From: Nitrospirillum amazonense
GTDB taxonomy: Bacteria > Pseudomonadota > Alphaproteobacteria > Azospirillales > Azospirillaceae
DNA length: 64,000 nucleotides
Direction of reading: 5' to 3'
Assembly (NCBI RefSeq): GCF_007828045.1
Contig: NZ_VITN01000014.1
Span: forward strand, 1-64,000
A program made the position numbers and the translations under genes. The stretch's first letter is position 1. Every line of letters begins with the position of its first letter. Below, one piece after another: positions 24,451 to 33,494 of the stretch. A model generated the notes under the pieces. It was given only the letters and a program-made list of their open reading frames with translations, did not search any database and was not told the DNA's origin.

Positions 24451-25704
24451 ATGCCCGTGACCCGCCTTCTTCCCTTTCTCCTGGCCGGCCTGATGCTGGC
24501 GACCGCCCCGGCCCAAGCGGCACCCGACGCCACCGTGGCACCTCGTGCCGCGAACGGCCAGCCCCTGACGCTGGAGCGGGTGGTCATGCTGGTGCGCCAC
24601 GGCGTGCGGGCGCCCCTGGATACCGAGGCCGCCCCCGGGCTGGCGCAGGGCCCGTGGCCGTCCTGGCCGGTGGCGCCCAGCCATCTCACGCCCCATGGTG
24701 CCGCCGCCGCGAGCCTGATGGGCGCCTTTCAACGCCAGTGGCTGGCCGCCAACGGCCTGCTGCCGGCCCAGGGCTGTCCCGCCGCGAACCAGGTGGCGAT
24801 CTGGACCAATTCGGCGGAGCGGACCATCCGCACCGGTGAGGCCATGGCGCAAGGCTTGGCGCCGGACTGCTCCCTGCCCGTGGGGCACAAACCGCCAGGC
24901 ACGCTGGACCCGCTGTTCGATCCGTTCGAGGCCGGTGCCGCCACCGTGGATGCCGCCGCCGCCGTAAAGGCCATGGAGCCCGAGATGGGCGACGTGCGCA
25001 ACGCGTCCACCTACCTAGTGCCCGCCATCGCGCTCACCATACGCGGCCTGGGCTGCGACAAGACCTTGCCGGCCTGCGACCTGGTGCAGGAGCGCACCGT
25101 CATCAGCCCCAGCGCCGACAACCGCGGCGTGGACCTGCGCGGCCCGGTGGCCCAGACCGCCGGCGCGGCGCAGATCTTCATCCTGGAATATCTGGAAGGC
25201 ATGCCGCCGGACCAGGTTGCCTGGGGCCGCTTCGGCGCGGGCCAGGGCCTGAGCGACGCGCTGGCGCAGATTTCCCGCCTGCACGGCCTGCAGTTCGACG
25301 TCTTCGCCCGCAACGCCTATATGGCGCCGCGCAAGGCCGTGGCCCTGGCGCCGCGCATGGTGGAGGCGCTGACCGGCGCCGGCCAGCCGCCCGTCACCCT
25401 GCTGGTGGGCCATGACGACAACATCGCCGCCATCGCGGGATTGCTGGACGTGCACTTCCAGGTCCAGGGCTATGGCGAGGATGACCCGCCCGTGGGCGGC
25501 GGCCTGCGGCTGGAGTTATGGCGTGACGCCACCGGCCAAGCCCTGGTCCGCGTCGCCTATGTCGCCCAGACGCCGGACCAGGTGCGCAATCTGGCGTCCC
25601 TCAGCCTGGCCAGCCCGCCGTGGAGCGCCGTGCTGCCCCTGCCCGGCTGCGGCGCGCTATGCCCCGTGAAGACCGTGGCCGACAAGCTGTCGGTCGCCCC
25701 CTGA
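24451..25704 (+). CDS. Periplasmic histidine acid phosphatase (phytase/glucose-1-phosphatase type)
   Basis: A 417-residue exported phosphomonoesterase of histidine phosphatase clan 2. After a signal peptide (1-23) comes the catalytic RHGVRAP (49-55), whose His is phosphorylated, and the C-terminal proton-donor motif HD at H321-D322 (GHDDNIAAIAG). The length matches AppA/Agp-type enzymes, which cleave phytate or sugar phosphates. The ATG at 24451 gives a clean signal peptide; the open frame upstream is a shadow of the HD gene. It is 17 nt from the HD-protein gene and 25 nt from the phospholipase gene, so likely one operon. Whether phytate is the real substrate cannot be read from the sequence. 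Confidence 0.9.
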   Translation: MPVTRLLPFLLAGLMLATAPAQAAPDATVAPRAANGQPLTLERVVMLVRHGVRAPLDTEAAPGLAQGPWPSWPVAPSHLTPHGAAAASLMGAFQRQWLAANGLLPAQGCPAANQVAIWTNSAERTIRTGEAMAQGLAPDCSLPVGHKPPGTLDPLFDPFEAGAATVDAAAAVKAMEPEMGDVRNASTYLVPAIALTIRGLGCDKTLPACDLVQERTVISPSADNRGVDLRGPVAQTAGAAQIFILEYLEGMPPDQVAWGRFGAGQGLSDALAQISRLHGLQFDVFARNAYMAPRKAVALAPRMVEALTGAGQPPVTLLVGHDDNIAAIAGLLDVHFQVQGYGEDDPPVGGGLRLELWRDATGQALVRVAYVAQTPDQVRNLASLSLASPPWSAVLPLPGCGALCPVKTVADKLSVAP

Positions 25705-25729
25705 TCCCCGCCCGGAAAGACCGCCCATC

Positions 25730-27829
25730 ATGATGGATCGCCGTTCGCTTCTTCGCCATGCGCTGGGCGGTGCCGCCCTGGCCGGCCTGCCGCCCGCCCT
25801 GGCCCGTGCCGCCGCCATCCCCGCCGACGTGCGCACCGGCACCATCGAGGATGTGGCCCACATCGTCGTGCTCATGCAGGAAAACCGGGGCTTCGACCAT
25901 TACTTCGGCACCCTTTCGGGCGTCTGCGGCTTCGGCGACCGCTTCCCCATCCCGGTGCCGCCGGGCCCGGATGGCCAGCCCCTGACCGTCTGGGACCAGC
26001 GTGACCGCACCGATCCGCACCCGCGCCTGGTCAACCCCTTCCACCTGTCGACCAAGGCGCATTTCGACCTGATGCGCATGCTGGGCACGCCGCATCAGTG
26101 GGCCAACGCCCAGGCCGCCTGGGACAACGGCCGCATGGCGCACTGGCCGGAAGCCAAGACCCAGCGCGCCATGGGCTATTACGCACGGGAGGACATCCCC
26201 TTCCAGTTCGCCATGGCGGAGGCGTTCACGATCTGCGACGCCTACCACTGCGCCATGCACACCGGCACCAACACCAACCGCCTGTTCCTGTGGACGGGCA
26301 CCAACGATCCCCACGGCAAGGGCGGCGGGCCGGCCCTCGACAACCCCGACGACGACCTGACGAAGCCGGACGCGGCCAGCACCCCTCGCTTCTCCTGGAC
26401 AACCTACCCGGAACGGCTGGAGGCGGCGGGCATCAGCTGGGGCCATTACCAGGACATGGCCGACAATTTCGGTGACAACCCGCTGGCCAATTTCCTGCAG
26501 TACCGCGCCGCCTATCGCGGCGATCCCGGTTCCCGCGCCGTCTTGCGGGAAAAGGGCCTGTCCACCCGGGCGCTGGACAAGCTGCGCGAGGATGTGCTGG
26601 CCGACCGGCTGCCCCAGATTTCCTGGGTCGTGGGTACGGAGGAAGGATCGGAGCATCCCGGCCCTTCCAGCCCGGCGCAGGGGGCGGCCTACACCGCCCA
26701 GGTTATCGACGCGCTGACCGCCAACCCCAAGGTGTGGGCGCGCACCGTGCTGTTCATCACCTTCGATGAGAACGACGGCTTCTTCGACCATGTGCCGCCG
26801 CCGGCCCCGCCGTCGCCCGACCCGGACGCGCCCGGTGGTTTCGCCGGCGCCAGCACGGCGGTAACGGACGACGACTATCACCGGCTGAAGGCTCCCGGTG
26901 CCGATGGCGACGATTTGAACCTGCGCGGCCGGCCCTATGGCCTGGGGCCGCGCGTGCCCTGCTACATCCTGTCCCCCTGGTCCCGCGGCGGCTGGGTGCA
27001 TTCGGAGGTGGCCGACCACACCTCCATCATCCGCTTCATGGAGCACCGTTTCGGCGTGATGGAGCCCAACATCTCCGCCTGGCGGCGGGCGGTGTGCGGC
27101 GACCTGCTGACCGCCTTCGACTTCAGGACGCCCAACGCCAAGCTGGCGCCTCTGCCGGACACGGTGCCCACCCGCGACCGCGCCCGCGCCATCGTCGGCC
27201 AGACGGTGCCGGAAACGCCGGTGGCCCCGCCCCATCCGGTGCAGGAGGCCGGGACCCGGCCGTCGCGCCGGCTGCGCTACGCCCTGGAGGTCGCCGGCCA
27301 GGTCGACACGGCCGCCGGCACCCTGCGTCTGGATTTCTCCGCCGGGGCGGGCCAGGGCGCCAATGGGCAGGGCGCGGTCTTCCACGTCTATGACCGGCTT
27401 CGGCTGGACGCCATCCCCCGCCGCTACACGGTGGAGGCCGGCCGCACGCTGTCGGGCGATTGGCACCTGACGGGGCCGGACGGCGCCTATGACCTGTGGG
27501 TGCGCGGCCCCAACGGTTTCCACCGCGCCTTCACCGGCACCCGCGCGGGCGCCGCCGGGATCAGCTGGGCGGTGGAGGGCGAGTCCCTGCGCATCACCGT
27601 GGCCCCCGGCACGGGCGTGAGCGTCCAGCCCGGCGCCTATCTGGACCATCACCGGCCCTGGACGCCGGGGCCGGAGGGCGGCGTCATGCGCTGGCCCCTG
27701 CGCCCCACGGGCGGCTGGTACGACATGGTCATCACCGGCGACCATGTCCAACGCCGCCTGGCCGGCCGCGCCGATGGCGACTGGCCGGCCAGCTCCGATC
27801 CGGCCATCGGATCTACGCGCCCGGCATGA
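25730..27829 (+). CDS. Tat-exported phospholipase C (phosphocholine-specific type)
   Basis: A 699-residue phosphoesterase of the bacterial PLC/acid phosphatase (AcpA) family. The Tat leader DRRSLLRHALGG is at residues 3-14. Catalytic-domain motifs are visible: MQENRGFDHYFGTL (about 49-62, metal/Thr-Asn site), HTGTNTNRLFLWTGTND (near 175-191), FDENDGFFDHVPPP (near 345-358) and SPWSRGGWVHSEVADHTS. Two C-terminal DUF756-type beta domains follow (about 500-690), as in PlcN/PlcH. It would cleave the head groups of phospholipids to release phosphorylcholine or similar. Two ATGs in tandem (25730, 25733) are possible starts. Its last 17 nt overlap the convergent LysR gene. Confidence 0.92.
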   Translation: MMDRRSLLRHALGGAALAGLPPALARAAAIPADVRTGTIEDVAHIVVLMQENRGFDHYFGTLSGVCGFGDRFPIPVPPGPDGQPLTVWDQRDRTDPHPRLVNPFHLSTKAHFDLMRMLGTPHQWANAQAAWDNGRMAHWPEAKTQRAMGYYAREDIPFQFAMAEAFTICDAYHCAMHTGTNTNRLFLWTGTNDPHGKGGGPALDNPDDDLTKPDAASTPRFSWTTYPERLEAAGISWGHYQDMADNFGDNPLANFLQYRAAYRGDPGSRAVLREKGLSTRALDKLREDVLADRLPQISWVVGTEEGSEHPGPSSPAQGAAYTAQVIDALTANPKVWARTVLFITFDENDGFFDHVPPPAPPSPDPDAPGGFAGASTAVTDDDYHRLKAPGADGDDLNLRGRPYGLGPRVPCYILSPWSRGGWVHSEVADHTSIIRFMEHRFGVMEPNISAWRRAVCGDLLTAFDFRTPNAKLAPLPDTVPTRDRARAIVGQTVPETPVAPPHPVQEAGTRPSRRLRYALEVAGQVDTAAGTLRLDFSAGAGQGANGQGAVFHVYDRLRLDAIPRRYTVEAGRTLSGDWHLTGPDGAYDLWVRGPNGFHRAFTGTRAGAAGISWAVEGESLRITVAPGTGVSVQPGAYLDHHRPWTPGPEGGVMRWPLRPTGGWYDMVITGDHVQRRLAGRADGDWPASSDPAIGSTRPA

Positions 27830-28718
27830 ACATCGCGCGGGCGGCCTTCACCGCCTCAACGATGAAGTCGGAGGTGATGCGCACCCGCGCCAGCGCGCGC
27901 AGGTCGGAATGGACGATCAGCCAGAAGGAGCGGGTCAAGGATACCGTCTCAGGCAAAACCCGGCGCAAGCGCGGCTCCTGCCCTGCCATGAAGCAGGGCA
28001 GGACGCATAGCCCCTGCCCCGCCAGGGTCATCTGGTATTGGGCCAGCAGGTTGGAACTGGTGATGCTGGGCGACAGGTCCTTTTCGATCAGGGGGACGTA
28101 GTCCAGTTCCGGCGCGTAGATCAGTTCGCCGATATAGCCGATCAGGCGATGGTCGCGCAGGTCGGCCCGGCGCTGCGGCGCCCCCCGCCGGCCGAGGTAG
28201 TCCTGCGCCGCGTACAGGCCCAGCTGATAGTCCGTCAGCTTGCGGGCGTGCAACCGGCCCTCGCGCGGCGGGGCCAGGCCGATGGCGATGTCGGCCTCGC
28301 GCTTGGTCAGGCTGAACAGCCGGGGCGTGGTCACCAGTTCCACCAGCAAATCCGGATGGGCCGCACCCAGGTCGCCCAGGCGCGGCGCCAGGAAGACGGT
28401 GCCGAAGCCGTCGGGCGCACCGATGCGCACGCTGCCCGCCACCTTCAGGCTGGATCCCGCCACCTCCCCCAGGATGCCCAGCGCCACGGATTCCATGGCC
28501 TGGGCGGAGGCCAGCAGCTTCTCCCCCTGGGGTGTCAGGGCATAGCCCTGGACGCTGCGGGTGAACAGCTGGGTTTGCAGGGTGCGTTCCAGGTCGGCGA
28601 TGCGGCGGCTGAGGGTGGAGTGGTCCACGCCCAGGCGCCGGGCCGCCGCCGTCAGCTTGCCCGCCCGCACCACCGCCAGGAAGGACTGCAGGGCGTCCCA
28701 GTCAAATGAGCTTTCCAT
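27813..28718 (-). CDS. LysR-family transcriptional regulator
   Basis: A 301-residue LysR-type regulator: winged HTH at about 5-65 (DALQSFLAVVRAGKLTAAARRLGVDHSTLSRRIADLE) and an inducer-binding domain from about 90. It is transcribed divergently from mmsA with a 100-nt gap, which suggests that it controls mmsA. A Ser/Thr-rich HTH and no unusual insertions are seen. Its 3' end overlaps the phospholipase gene by 17 nt. Confidence 0.92.
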   Translation of the reverse strand: MESSFDWDALQSFLAVVRAGKLTAAARRLGVDHSTLSRRIADLERTLQTQLFTRSVQGYALTPQGEKLLASAQAMESVALGILGEVAGSSLKVAGSVRIGAPDGFGTVFLAPRLGDLGAAHPDLLVELVTTPRLFSLTKREADIAIGLAPPREGRLHARKLTDYQLGLYAAQDYLGRRGAPQRRADLRDHRLIGYIGELIYAPELDYVPLIEKDLSPSITSSNLLAQYQMTLAGQGLCVLPCFMAGQEPRLRRVLPETVSLTRSFWLIVHSDLRALARVRITSDFIVEAVKAARAMFMPGA

Positions 28719-28818
28719 ATGGGAATTCCCGCACAGCCGAGGGCGAAATCAGCACCCTGTACGTGCAGGAATATGAATGCTTAACTGGGGCAAAACAACT
28801 ACAGCAGGAGGAACGCGC

Positions 28819-30318
28819 ATGACCCGGGAACTGACCCATTTCATCAACGGCCGTCCTGTGCCGGGCACGTCCGGCCGCTTCGGCGATGTCTACGACCCCA
28901 ACACCGGCGAGGTGCAGGCCAGGGTGCCGCTGGCCTCGAAAAGCGAGGTGGAGGCCGCCATCGCCGCCGCCGAGGCCGCGCAGCCGGCCTGGGCCGCGAC
29001 CAACCCGCAGCGCCGCGCCCGCGTGCTGATGAAGTTCGTGGACCTGGTCAATCGCGAGATGAACAGCCTGGCGCGGCTGCTGTCCTCCGAGCATGGCAAG
29101 ACCATCGCCGACGCCAAGGGCGACATCCAGCGCGGGCTGGAGGTGGCGGAATTCGCCATCGGCATCCCCCACCTGCTGAAAGGGGAGTACACCGACAGCG
29201 CCGGCCCCGGCATCGACATCTATTCCATGCGCCAGCCCCTGGGCGTGGTGGCCGGCATCACCCCCTTCAACTTCCCGGCCATGATCCCGCTGTGGAAGGC
29301 CGCGCCCGCCATCGCCTGCGGCAACGCCTTCGTTCTGAAGCCGTCGGAGCGCGACCCGTCGGTGCCGCTGCGCCTGGCGGAACTGTTCCTGGAGGCGGGC
29401 CTGCCCGAGGGCGTCTTCAACGTGGTGAACGGCGACAAGGAAGCGGTGGACACGCTGCTGACCGACCCGCGCATCCAGGCCGTGGGCTTCGTCGGCAGCA
29501 GCGCCATCGCCAACTACATCTACGCCACGGCGGCGGAACACGGGAAACGCGCCCAGTGCTTCGGCGGCGCCAAGAACCACATGATCATCATGCCCGATGC
29601 CGACCTGGACCAGGCGGTGGACGCGCTGATTGGCGCCGGCTACGGCTCGGCGGGGGAACGTTGCATGGCCATCTCGGTGGCCGTGCCGGTGGGCCGGGCC
29701 ACGGCCGAGGCCCTGGTGGAACGGCTGGTGCCGCGCGTGGAATCCCTGCGCGTGGGCCTGTCCACCGATGAGGGCGCCGACTACGGCCCCCTGGTGACGC
29801 GCGACGCGCTGGAGCGGGTGCGCGGCTACATCGACGCTGGCGTGAACGAGGGGGCCAAGCTGCTGGTCGACGGGCGCGGCTTCAAGATGCAGGGGCACGA
29901 GAACGGCTATTTCATCGGCGGCAGCCTGTTCGACCATGTCACGACGGACATGAGGATTTACCAGGACGAGATCTTCGGCCCGGTGTTGTCGGTGGCGCGG
30001 GCCGACAGCTATGAGCAGGCGCTGCGCCTGCCCAACGAGCATGCCTACGGCAACGGTGTCGCCATCTTCACCCGCGACGGCGACACCGCCCGCGACTTCA
30101 CCAATCGGGTGAACGTGGGCATGGTGGGCGTAAACGTGCCCATTCCCGTGCCGCTGGCCTACCACACCTTCGGCGGCTGGAAGCGCTCGGGCTTCGGTGA
30201 CCTGAATCAGCACGGTCCGGACAGCGTCCGCTTCTACACCAAGACCAAGACGGTCACCTCGCGCTGGCCCTCCGGCACCAAGGAAGGCGCCAGCTTCGTG
30301 ATCCCGACGATGAGTTGA
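28819..30318 (+). CDS. mmsA: Methylmalonate-semialdehyde dehydrogenase (CoA-acylating)
   Basis: A 499-residue aldehyde dehydrogenase of MmsA type, which converts methylmalonate or malonate semialdehyde to propionyl- or acetyl-CoA in valine and inositol degradation. Visible features are GITPFNFPAMIPLWKAAPAI (about 148-167), the catalytic Cys at C282 in GERCMAIS, EHGKTIADAKGD near 94 and the C-terminal FGGWKRSGFGDLNQHG typical of MmsA. The ATG at 28819 has a strong aggagg 6 nt upstream. No other valine or inositol genes are adjacent; the divergent LysR gene probably regulates it. Confidence 0.93.
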   Translation: MTRELTHFINGRPVPGTSGRFGDVYDPNTGEVQARVPLASKSEVEAAIAAAEAAQPAWAATNPQRRARVLMKFVDLVNREMNSLARLLSSEHGKTIADAKGDIQRGLEVAEFAIGIPHLLKGEYTDSAGPGIDIYSMRQPLGVVAGITPFNFPAMIPLWKAAPAIACGNAFVLKPSERDPSVPLRLAELFLEAGLPEGVFNVVNGDKEAVDTLLTDPRIQAVGFVGSSAIANYIYATAAEHGKRAQCFGGAKNHMIIMPDADLDQAVDALIGAGYGSAGERCMAISVAVPVGRATAEALVERLVPRVESLRVGLSTDEGADYGPLVTRDALERVRGYIDAGVNEGAKLLVDGRGFKMQGHENGYFIGGSLFDHVTTDMRIYQDEIFGPVLSVARADSYEQALRLPNEHAYGNGVAIFTRDGDTARDFTNRVNVGMVGVNVPIPVPLAYHTFGGWKRSGFGDLNQHGPDSVRFYTKTKTVTSRWPSGTKEGASFVIPTMS

Positions 30319-30344
30319 GGCTTATGGAGGGATGGGGGCCGGCC

Positions 30345-30875
30345 TCAGGTCGGCTGGCCCCCGCCGACCAGCAGTTCCATGAAGGTCAGGTCCAGCCAGC
30401 GGCCGAACTTCGTGCCGGCTTCCGAGAAAACCCCGGCGGTGCGGAAGCCGACCTTGGCGTGCAGGGCGATGGAAATGGCGTTCTCGCTGGCGATGGCCGC
30501 GATCATGCGGTGGATGCCCCGTTCCTGCGCGCAAGCCACCAGGGCGCGCAGCAGCGCCTCCCCCACGCCGCGTCCCTGGGCCTGGGGCGCCACATAGACG
30601 GAATTCTCCACCGAGTGGCGGAAACCATCGAAAGGGCGCCAGTCGCCATAGGCGGCGTAGCCCACCACCTGCCCCTGCCCCTCCCCCTCTGCCACCGCGA
30701 CCAGCACCGGGAAGTTCCGGGCCATGCGCGCTTCGAACCACTGGCGGCGGTTCTCCAGATCCACCTGCATGTCGTTCCAGATGGCCGTCGTATGCACCAC
30801 CGCGTGGTTGTAGATGACGCGGATGCCTTCCAGATCGTCCAGGGTGGCCGGGCGGATGGTAACGGTCTGGGTCAT
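30345..30875 (-). CDS. GNAT N-acetyltransferase, phosphinothricin/methionine-sulfoximine type
   Basis: A 176-residue acetyltransferase similar in layout to Pat/MddA enzymes that acetylate phosphinothricin and methionine sulfoximine. Motifs: IRPATLDDLEGIRVIYNHAV at the N-terminus, GYAAYGDWRPFDGFRHSVENSVYV in the centre, acetyl-CoA loop QGRGVGEALL (about 100-109) and GFRTAGVFSEAGTKFGRWLD near the end. It is divergent from an XRE-cupin regulator gene, a common pairing. An ACTATAGT palindrome at 30891-30898 just upstream may be its -10 region. Confidence 0.9.
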   Translation of the reverse strand: MTQTVTIRPATLDDLEGIRVIYNHAVVHTTAIWNDMQVDLENRRQWFEARMARNFPVLVAVAEGEGQGQVVGYAAYGDWRPFDGFRHSVENSVYVAPQAQGRGVGEALLRALVACAQERGIHRMIAAIASENAISIALHAKVGFRTAGVFSEAGTKFGRWLDLTFMELLVGGGQPT

Positions 30876-30957
30876 GTGGGCGATCCGTTCACTATAGTTT
30901 CATTGCGTCTACTATGTGATACAATGCCGGCATGGGCAAGTGGGGTTCGGTAAGCAG

Positions 30958-31533
30958 ATGACGGGAAACGGTGATGAGTTGGATGCGCGGCTGGGCGCCC
31001 GCATCCGGATGGAGCGTGAGGCGCGCGGCTGGTCGCTGACCGACCTGTCGGACCGCGCCGGCGTGTCGCGCGCCATGATCAACAAGATCGAGCGGGCGGA
31101 AAGCAGCCCCACCGCCTCTCTGCTCGGCCGGCTATCGGGCGCCTTCGGCCTGACCCTGTCGGCCCTGCTGGCCCGGGCAGAGGATGACGGACGCCGCCGC
31201 CTGTTGCGCGCCGGGGAGCAGCGCAGTTGGCGCGACCCCGCCACCGGCTATGTCCGCCGCCTGGTGGCCCCACCACCGGGGTCCGACCTGCCCCTGGAAC
31301 TGGTGCACATCGACCTGCCGGCGGGGGCCCGCGTGCCCTTCCCCGCCTCGGCCTACGCCTTCACCCGCCACATCATCCACGTGTTGTCCAACGAGTTGAC
31401 CTTCACCGAGGGCGACATCGAGCACCGGCTGGCGGCTGGCGACAGCCTGGAACTGGGCCCGCCGGCCGACTGCGTGTTCGAGAACCGGGGCGACCGGCCC
31501 TGCACCTATCTGGTGCTGATCCTGCAGCCCTGA
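30958..31533 (+). CDS. XRE-family regulator with C-terminal cupin domain
   Basis: A 191-residue two-domain repressor-type protein: a Cro/CI HTH at about 10-65 (LGARIRMEREARGWSLTDLSDRAGVSRAMINKIERAESSP) and a small cupin at about 110-190 (HIIHVLSNELTFTEGDIEHRLAAGDSLELGPPADCVFENRG). Proteins of this build control neighbouring acetyltransferase or catabolic genes by sensing a small ligand. The ATG at 30958 gives the usual short N-terminus; a GTG at 30916 is possible but less likely. Divergent from the GNAT gene. Confidence 0.88.
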   Translation: MTGNGDELDARLGARIRMEREARGWSLTDLSDRAGVSRAMINKIERAESSPTASLLGRLSGAFGLTLSALLARAEDDGRRRLLRAGEQRSWRDPATGYVRRLVAPPPGSDLPLELVHIDLPAGARVPFPASAYAFTRHIIHVLSNELTFTEGDIEHRLAAGDSLELGPPADCVFENRGDRPCTYLVLILQP

Positions 31534-31538
31534 GGCCG

Positions 31539-32375
31539 TCAGGCGAAGTCTGTTGACCGTGTCAGGTCTTCCCACGCCGTGATCTCGGCCTCCATCGCCG
31601 TCAGCTTGTCGCGCACCAGGACCAGGGCGTCGGTGCCCAGCAGCAGGTGCAGCGGCGGCGCGTGCACCTCGATCAAAGTCAGCAGCGCCTGTGCCGCCTT
31701 GGCGGGGTCGCCGGCCTGGCGGCCGCTCTTCTCCTCCCGCGCCTGGCGCACCGGATCGAACAGGCGGTCATAATCGGCGATGGCACGAGCGGAACGGACC
31801 ATGGAGCGGCCCGCCCAATCGGTGCGGAAGGAGCCCGGCGCCACCGCCGTCACCCGGATGCCCAGGTCGCGCACCTCCTTGGCCAGCGCCTCGCTGACGC
31901 CCTCCAGCGCGAACTTGCTGCCACAGTAATAGGCCAGGCCGGGCATGGTGATGAAGCCGCCCATGGAGGTGATGTTGACGATGTGCCCGGCCCGGCGTTG
32001 GCGCAGGAAGGGCAGTACCGCCTGGATCATGGCCACGGCGCCGAAGACATTGACCTCGAACTGGCGGCGCATTTCGGCCAGCGGCGATTCCTCCAGAATG
32101 CCTTCGTGGCCATAGCCGGCATTGTTGACCAGCACGGCGATGGGGCCAACCTCATGCTCCACCATCGCCACCGCTGGCGCCATGGCATCGGTGTCGGTGA
32201 CATCCAACAGGATGGCGCGGGCGCGGGTCGGGTGCAGGGCGGTGAAGGCTGTCCGCGCCGCCGCGTCGCGCACGGTGCCGACGACGGTATGGCCGGCCGC
32301 CAAGGCGGCCTGGGCGAAGGCGCGGCCGAAGCCGCTGCTGACGCCGGTGATCAGGAAAATCTTGGGGTCCGACAT
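31539..32375 (-). CDS. Short-chain dehydrogenase/reductase (SDR)
   Basis: A 278-residue classical SDR: cofactor motif TGVSSGFG (about 10-17), NNAG (about 86-89), catalytic Ser in ITSMGG and YxxxK within YYCGSKFALEG (about 150-160). The C-terminal half resembles the oxidoreductases annotated as 'oxidoreductase with Rossmann fold, YbbO-like'. The ATG at 32375 follows aaggagg on the minus strand. It is divergent from a LysR gene with a 103-nt gap. Substrate unknown. Confidence 0.9.
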   Translation of the reverse strand: MSDPKIFLITGVSSGFGRAFAQAALAAGHTVVGTVRDAAARTAFTALHPTRARAILLDVTDTDAMAPAVAMVEHEVGPIAVLVNNAGYGHEGILEESPLAEMRRQFEVNVFGAVAMIQAVLPFLRQRRAGHIVNITSMGGFITMPGLAYYCGSKFALEGVSEALAKEVRDLGIRVTAVAPGSFRTDWAGRSMVRSARAIADYDRLFDPVRQAREEKSGRQAGDPAKAAQALLTLIEVHAPPLHLLLGTDALVLVRDKLTAMEAEITAWEDLTRSTDFA

Positions 32376-32478
32376 AAGGAGGTTCCGCCGATGGTTGGAT
32401 CGGTGGGGAGTTGGCCACAGGGCCCGGATCTGCGGTATGCTACATAAACTCGATGCGGCTATTAGCTGAGAAGATAGA

Positions 32479-33393
32479 ATGCGCGGCAGTGAATTCGCCG
32501 ACCTGCGGGCCTTCGCCATGATCGCGGAGCAGGGGAATTTCTCCCGCGCCGCCGCCCAACTGCGGGTCACGCCGTCGGCCCTCAGCCAAACCATCCGTGG
32601 GTTGGAGGAACGGCTGGGCGTCGCCCTGTTCAACCGCACCACCCGCAGCACCGCCCTGACGGAGGCCGGCGCCCGCCTGCTGGCCGGTTTCAAGCCGGCC
32701 ATGGAGCAGATGGAGGCGGCAGTGGCCGACGTCGGCAATCTGCGCGGCACGGCCACCGGCGCCGTGCGCCTGCACCTGCCGCGCCTGGCGGCGGCCACCT
32801 TGCTGGAGCCGGTGCTGGGCCGTTTCCACGCCGCCTATCCCGGCATCGTGCTGGAACTGGCCATCGACGACGCGGTGGTGGACATCGTGGAGGCCGGGTT
32901 CGACGTGGGCATCACCCTGGGCGAATTGCTGGCCAAGGACATGGTGGCGGTGAAGCTGGGCCCCGACCTGCATCAGGTGGCCGTGGCGTCGCCCGACTAC
33001 ATCGCCCGTCACGGCCGGCCGCAGACGCCCGCCGACCTGCACCACCACCGCTGCATCAACTGGCGCAAGCCCGGCAGTGGCAAGCTGTATAACTGGGAAT
33101 TCCAGGCGGATGGCCGCTGGTTCGTCGTGGCGGTGGAGGGGCCGCTGGTGGTGTCGCACCGCGACACGGCGCTGCAGGCGGCGGCCCAGGGCGTGGGCAT
33201 CGCCTTCGCCTATTGGTCGGACCGGTGGATGAAACCGCTGATCGACCAGGGTGCCCTGGTACCGCTGCTGCAGGAGTATTCCCCGCCCTTCCCCGGTTGG
33301 TACCTGTACTATCCCAAGCAGCGCCACACCCCGCCGGCGGTGCGGGCGCTGGTGGATTTCCTACGGCGCACGGCGCAGGAGCCGACGGCTTAA
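32479..33393 (+). CDS. LysR-family transcriptional regulator
   Basis: A 304-residue LysR-type regulator: HTH at about 6-65 (FADLRAFAMIAEQGNFSRAAAQLRVTPSALSQTIRGLEERLG) and a substrate-binding domain from about 92, with the CINWRKPGSGKLYNWEF segment typical of LysR proteins linked to SDR and DUF4865 genes. It sits between the divergent SDR gene and a co-directional DUF4865 gene, so it probably controls both. Confidence 0.92.
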   Translation: MRGSEFADLRAFAMIAEQGNFSRAAAQLRVTPSALSQTIRGLEERLGVALFNRTTRSTALTEAGARLLAGFKPAMEQMEAAVADVGNLRGTATGAVRLHLPRLAAATLLEPVLGRFHAAYPGIVLELAIDDAVVDIVEAGFDVGITLGELLAKDMVAVKLGPDLHQVAVASPDYIARHGRPQTPADLHHHRCINWRKPGSGKLYNWEFQADGRWFVVAVEGPLVVSHRDTALQAAAQGVGIAFAYWSDRWMKPLIDQGALVPLLQEYSPPFPGWYLYYPKQRHTPPAVRALVDFLRRTAQEPTA

Positions 33394-33427
33394 TCATTTC
33401 GAACAGCAATTACTGAAATAGGAATTC

Positions 33428-33443
33428 ATGTGATTATGTGATC
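33428..33443. promoter_or_regulatory. 8-bp tandem repeat upstream of the DUF4865 gene
   Basis: ATGTGATT followed directly by ATGTGATC, 52 nt before the DUF4865 start, in an AT-rich gap after the LysR gene. It could be a regulator site; no consensus can be named. Confidence 0.35.
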
Positions 33444-33494
33444 ATCAAGGCGCCGCTATCCTCCCGGACATCGCCACCACGGGAGTGACAACCG

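Noticed and set aside
30891-30925. Complete sigma-70 promoter between the GNAT and XRE-cupin genes
   Set aside because: ACTATAGT looks like a -10 region, but no -35 element at an acceptable distance was found on either strand, so only the palindrome is mentioned.
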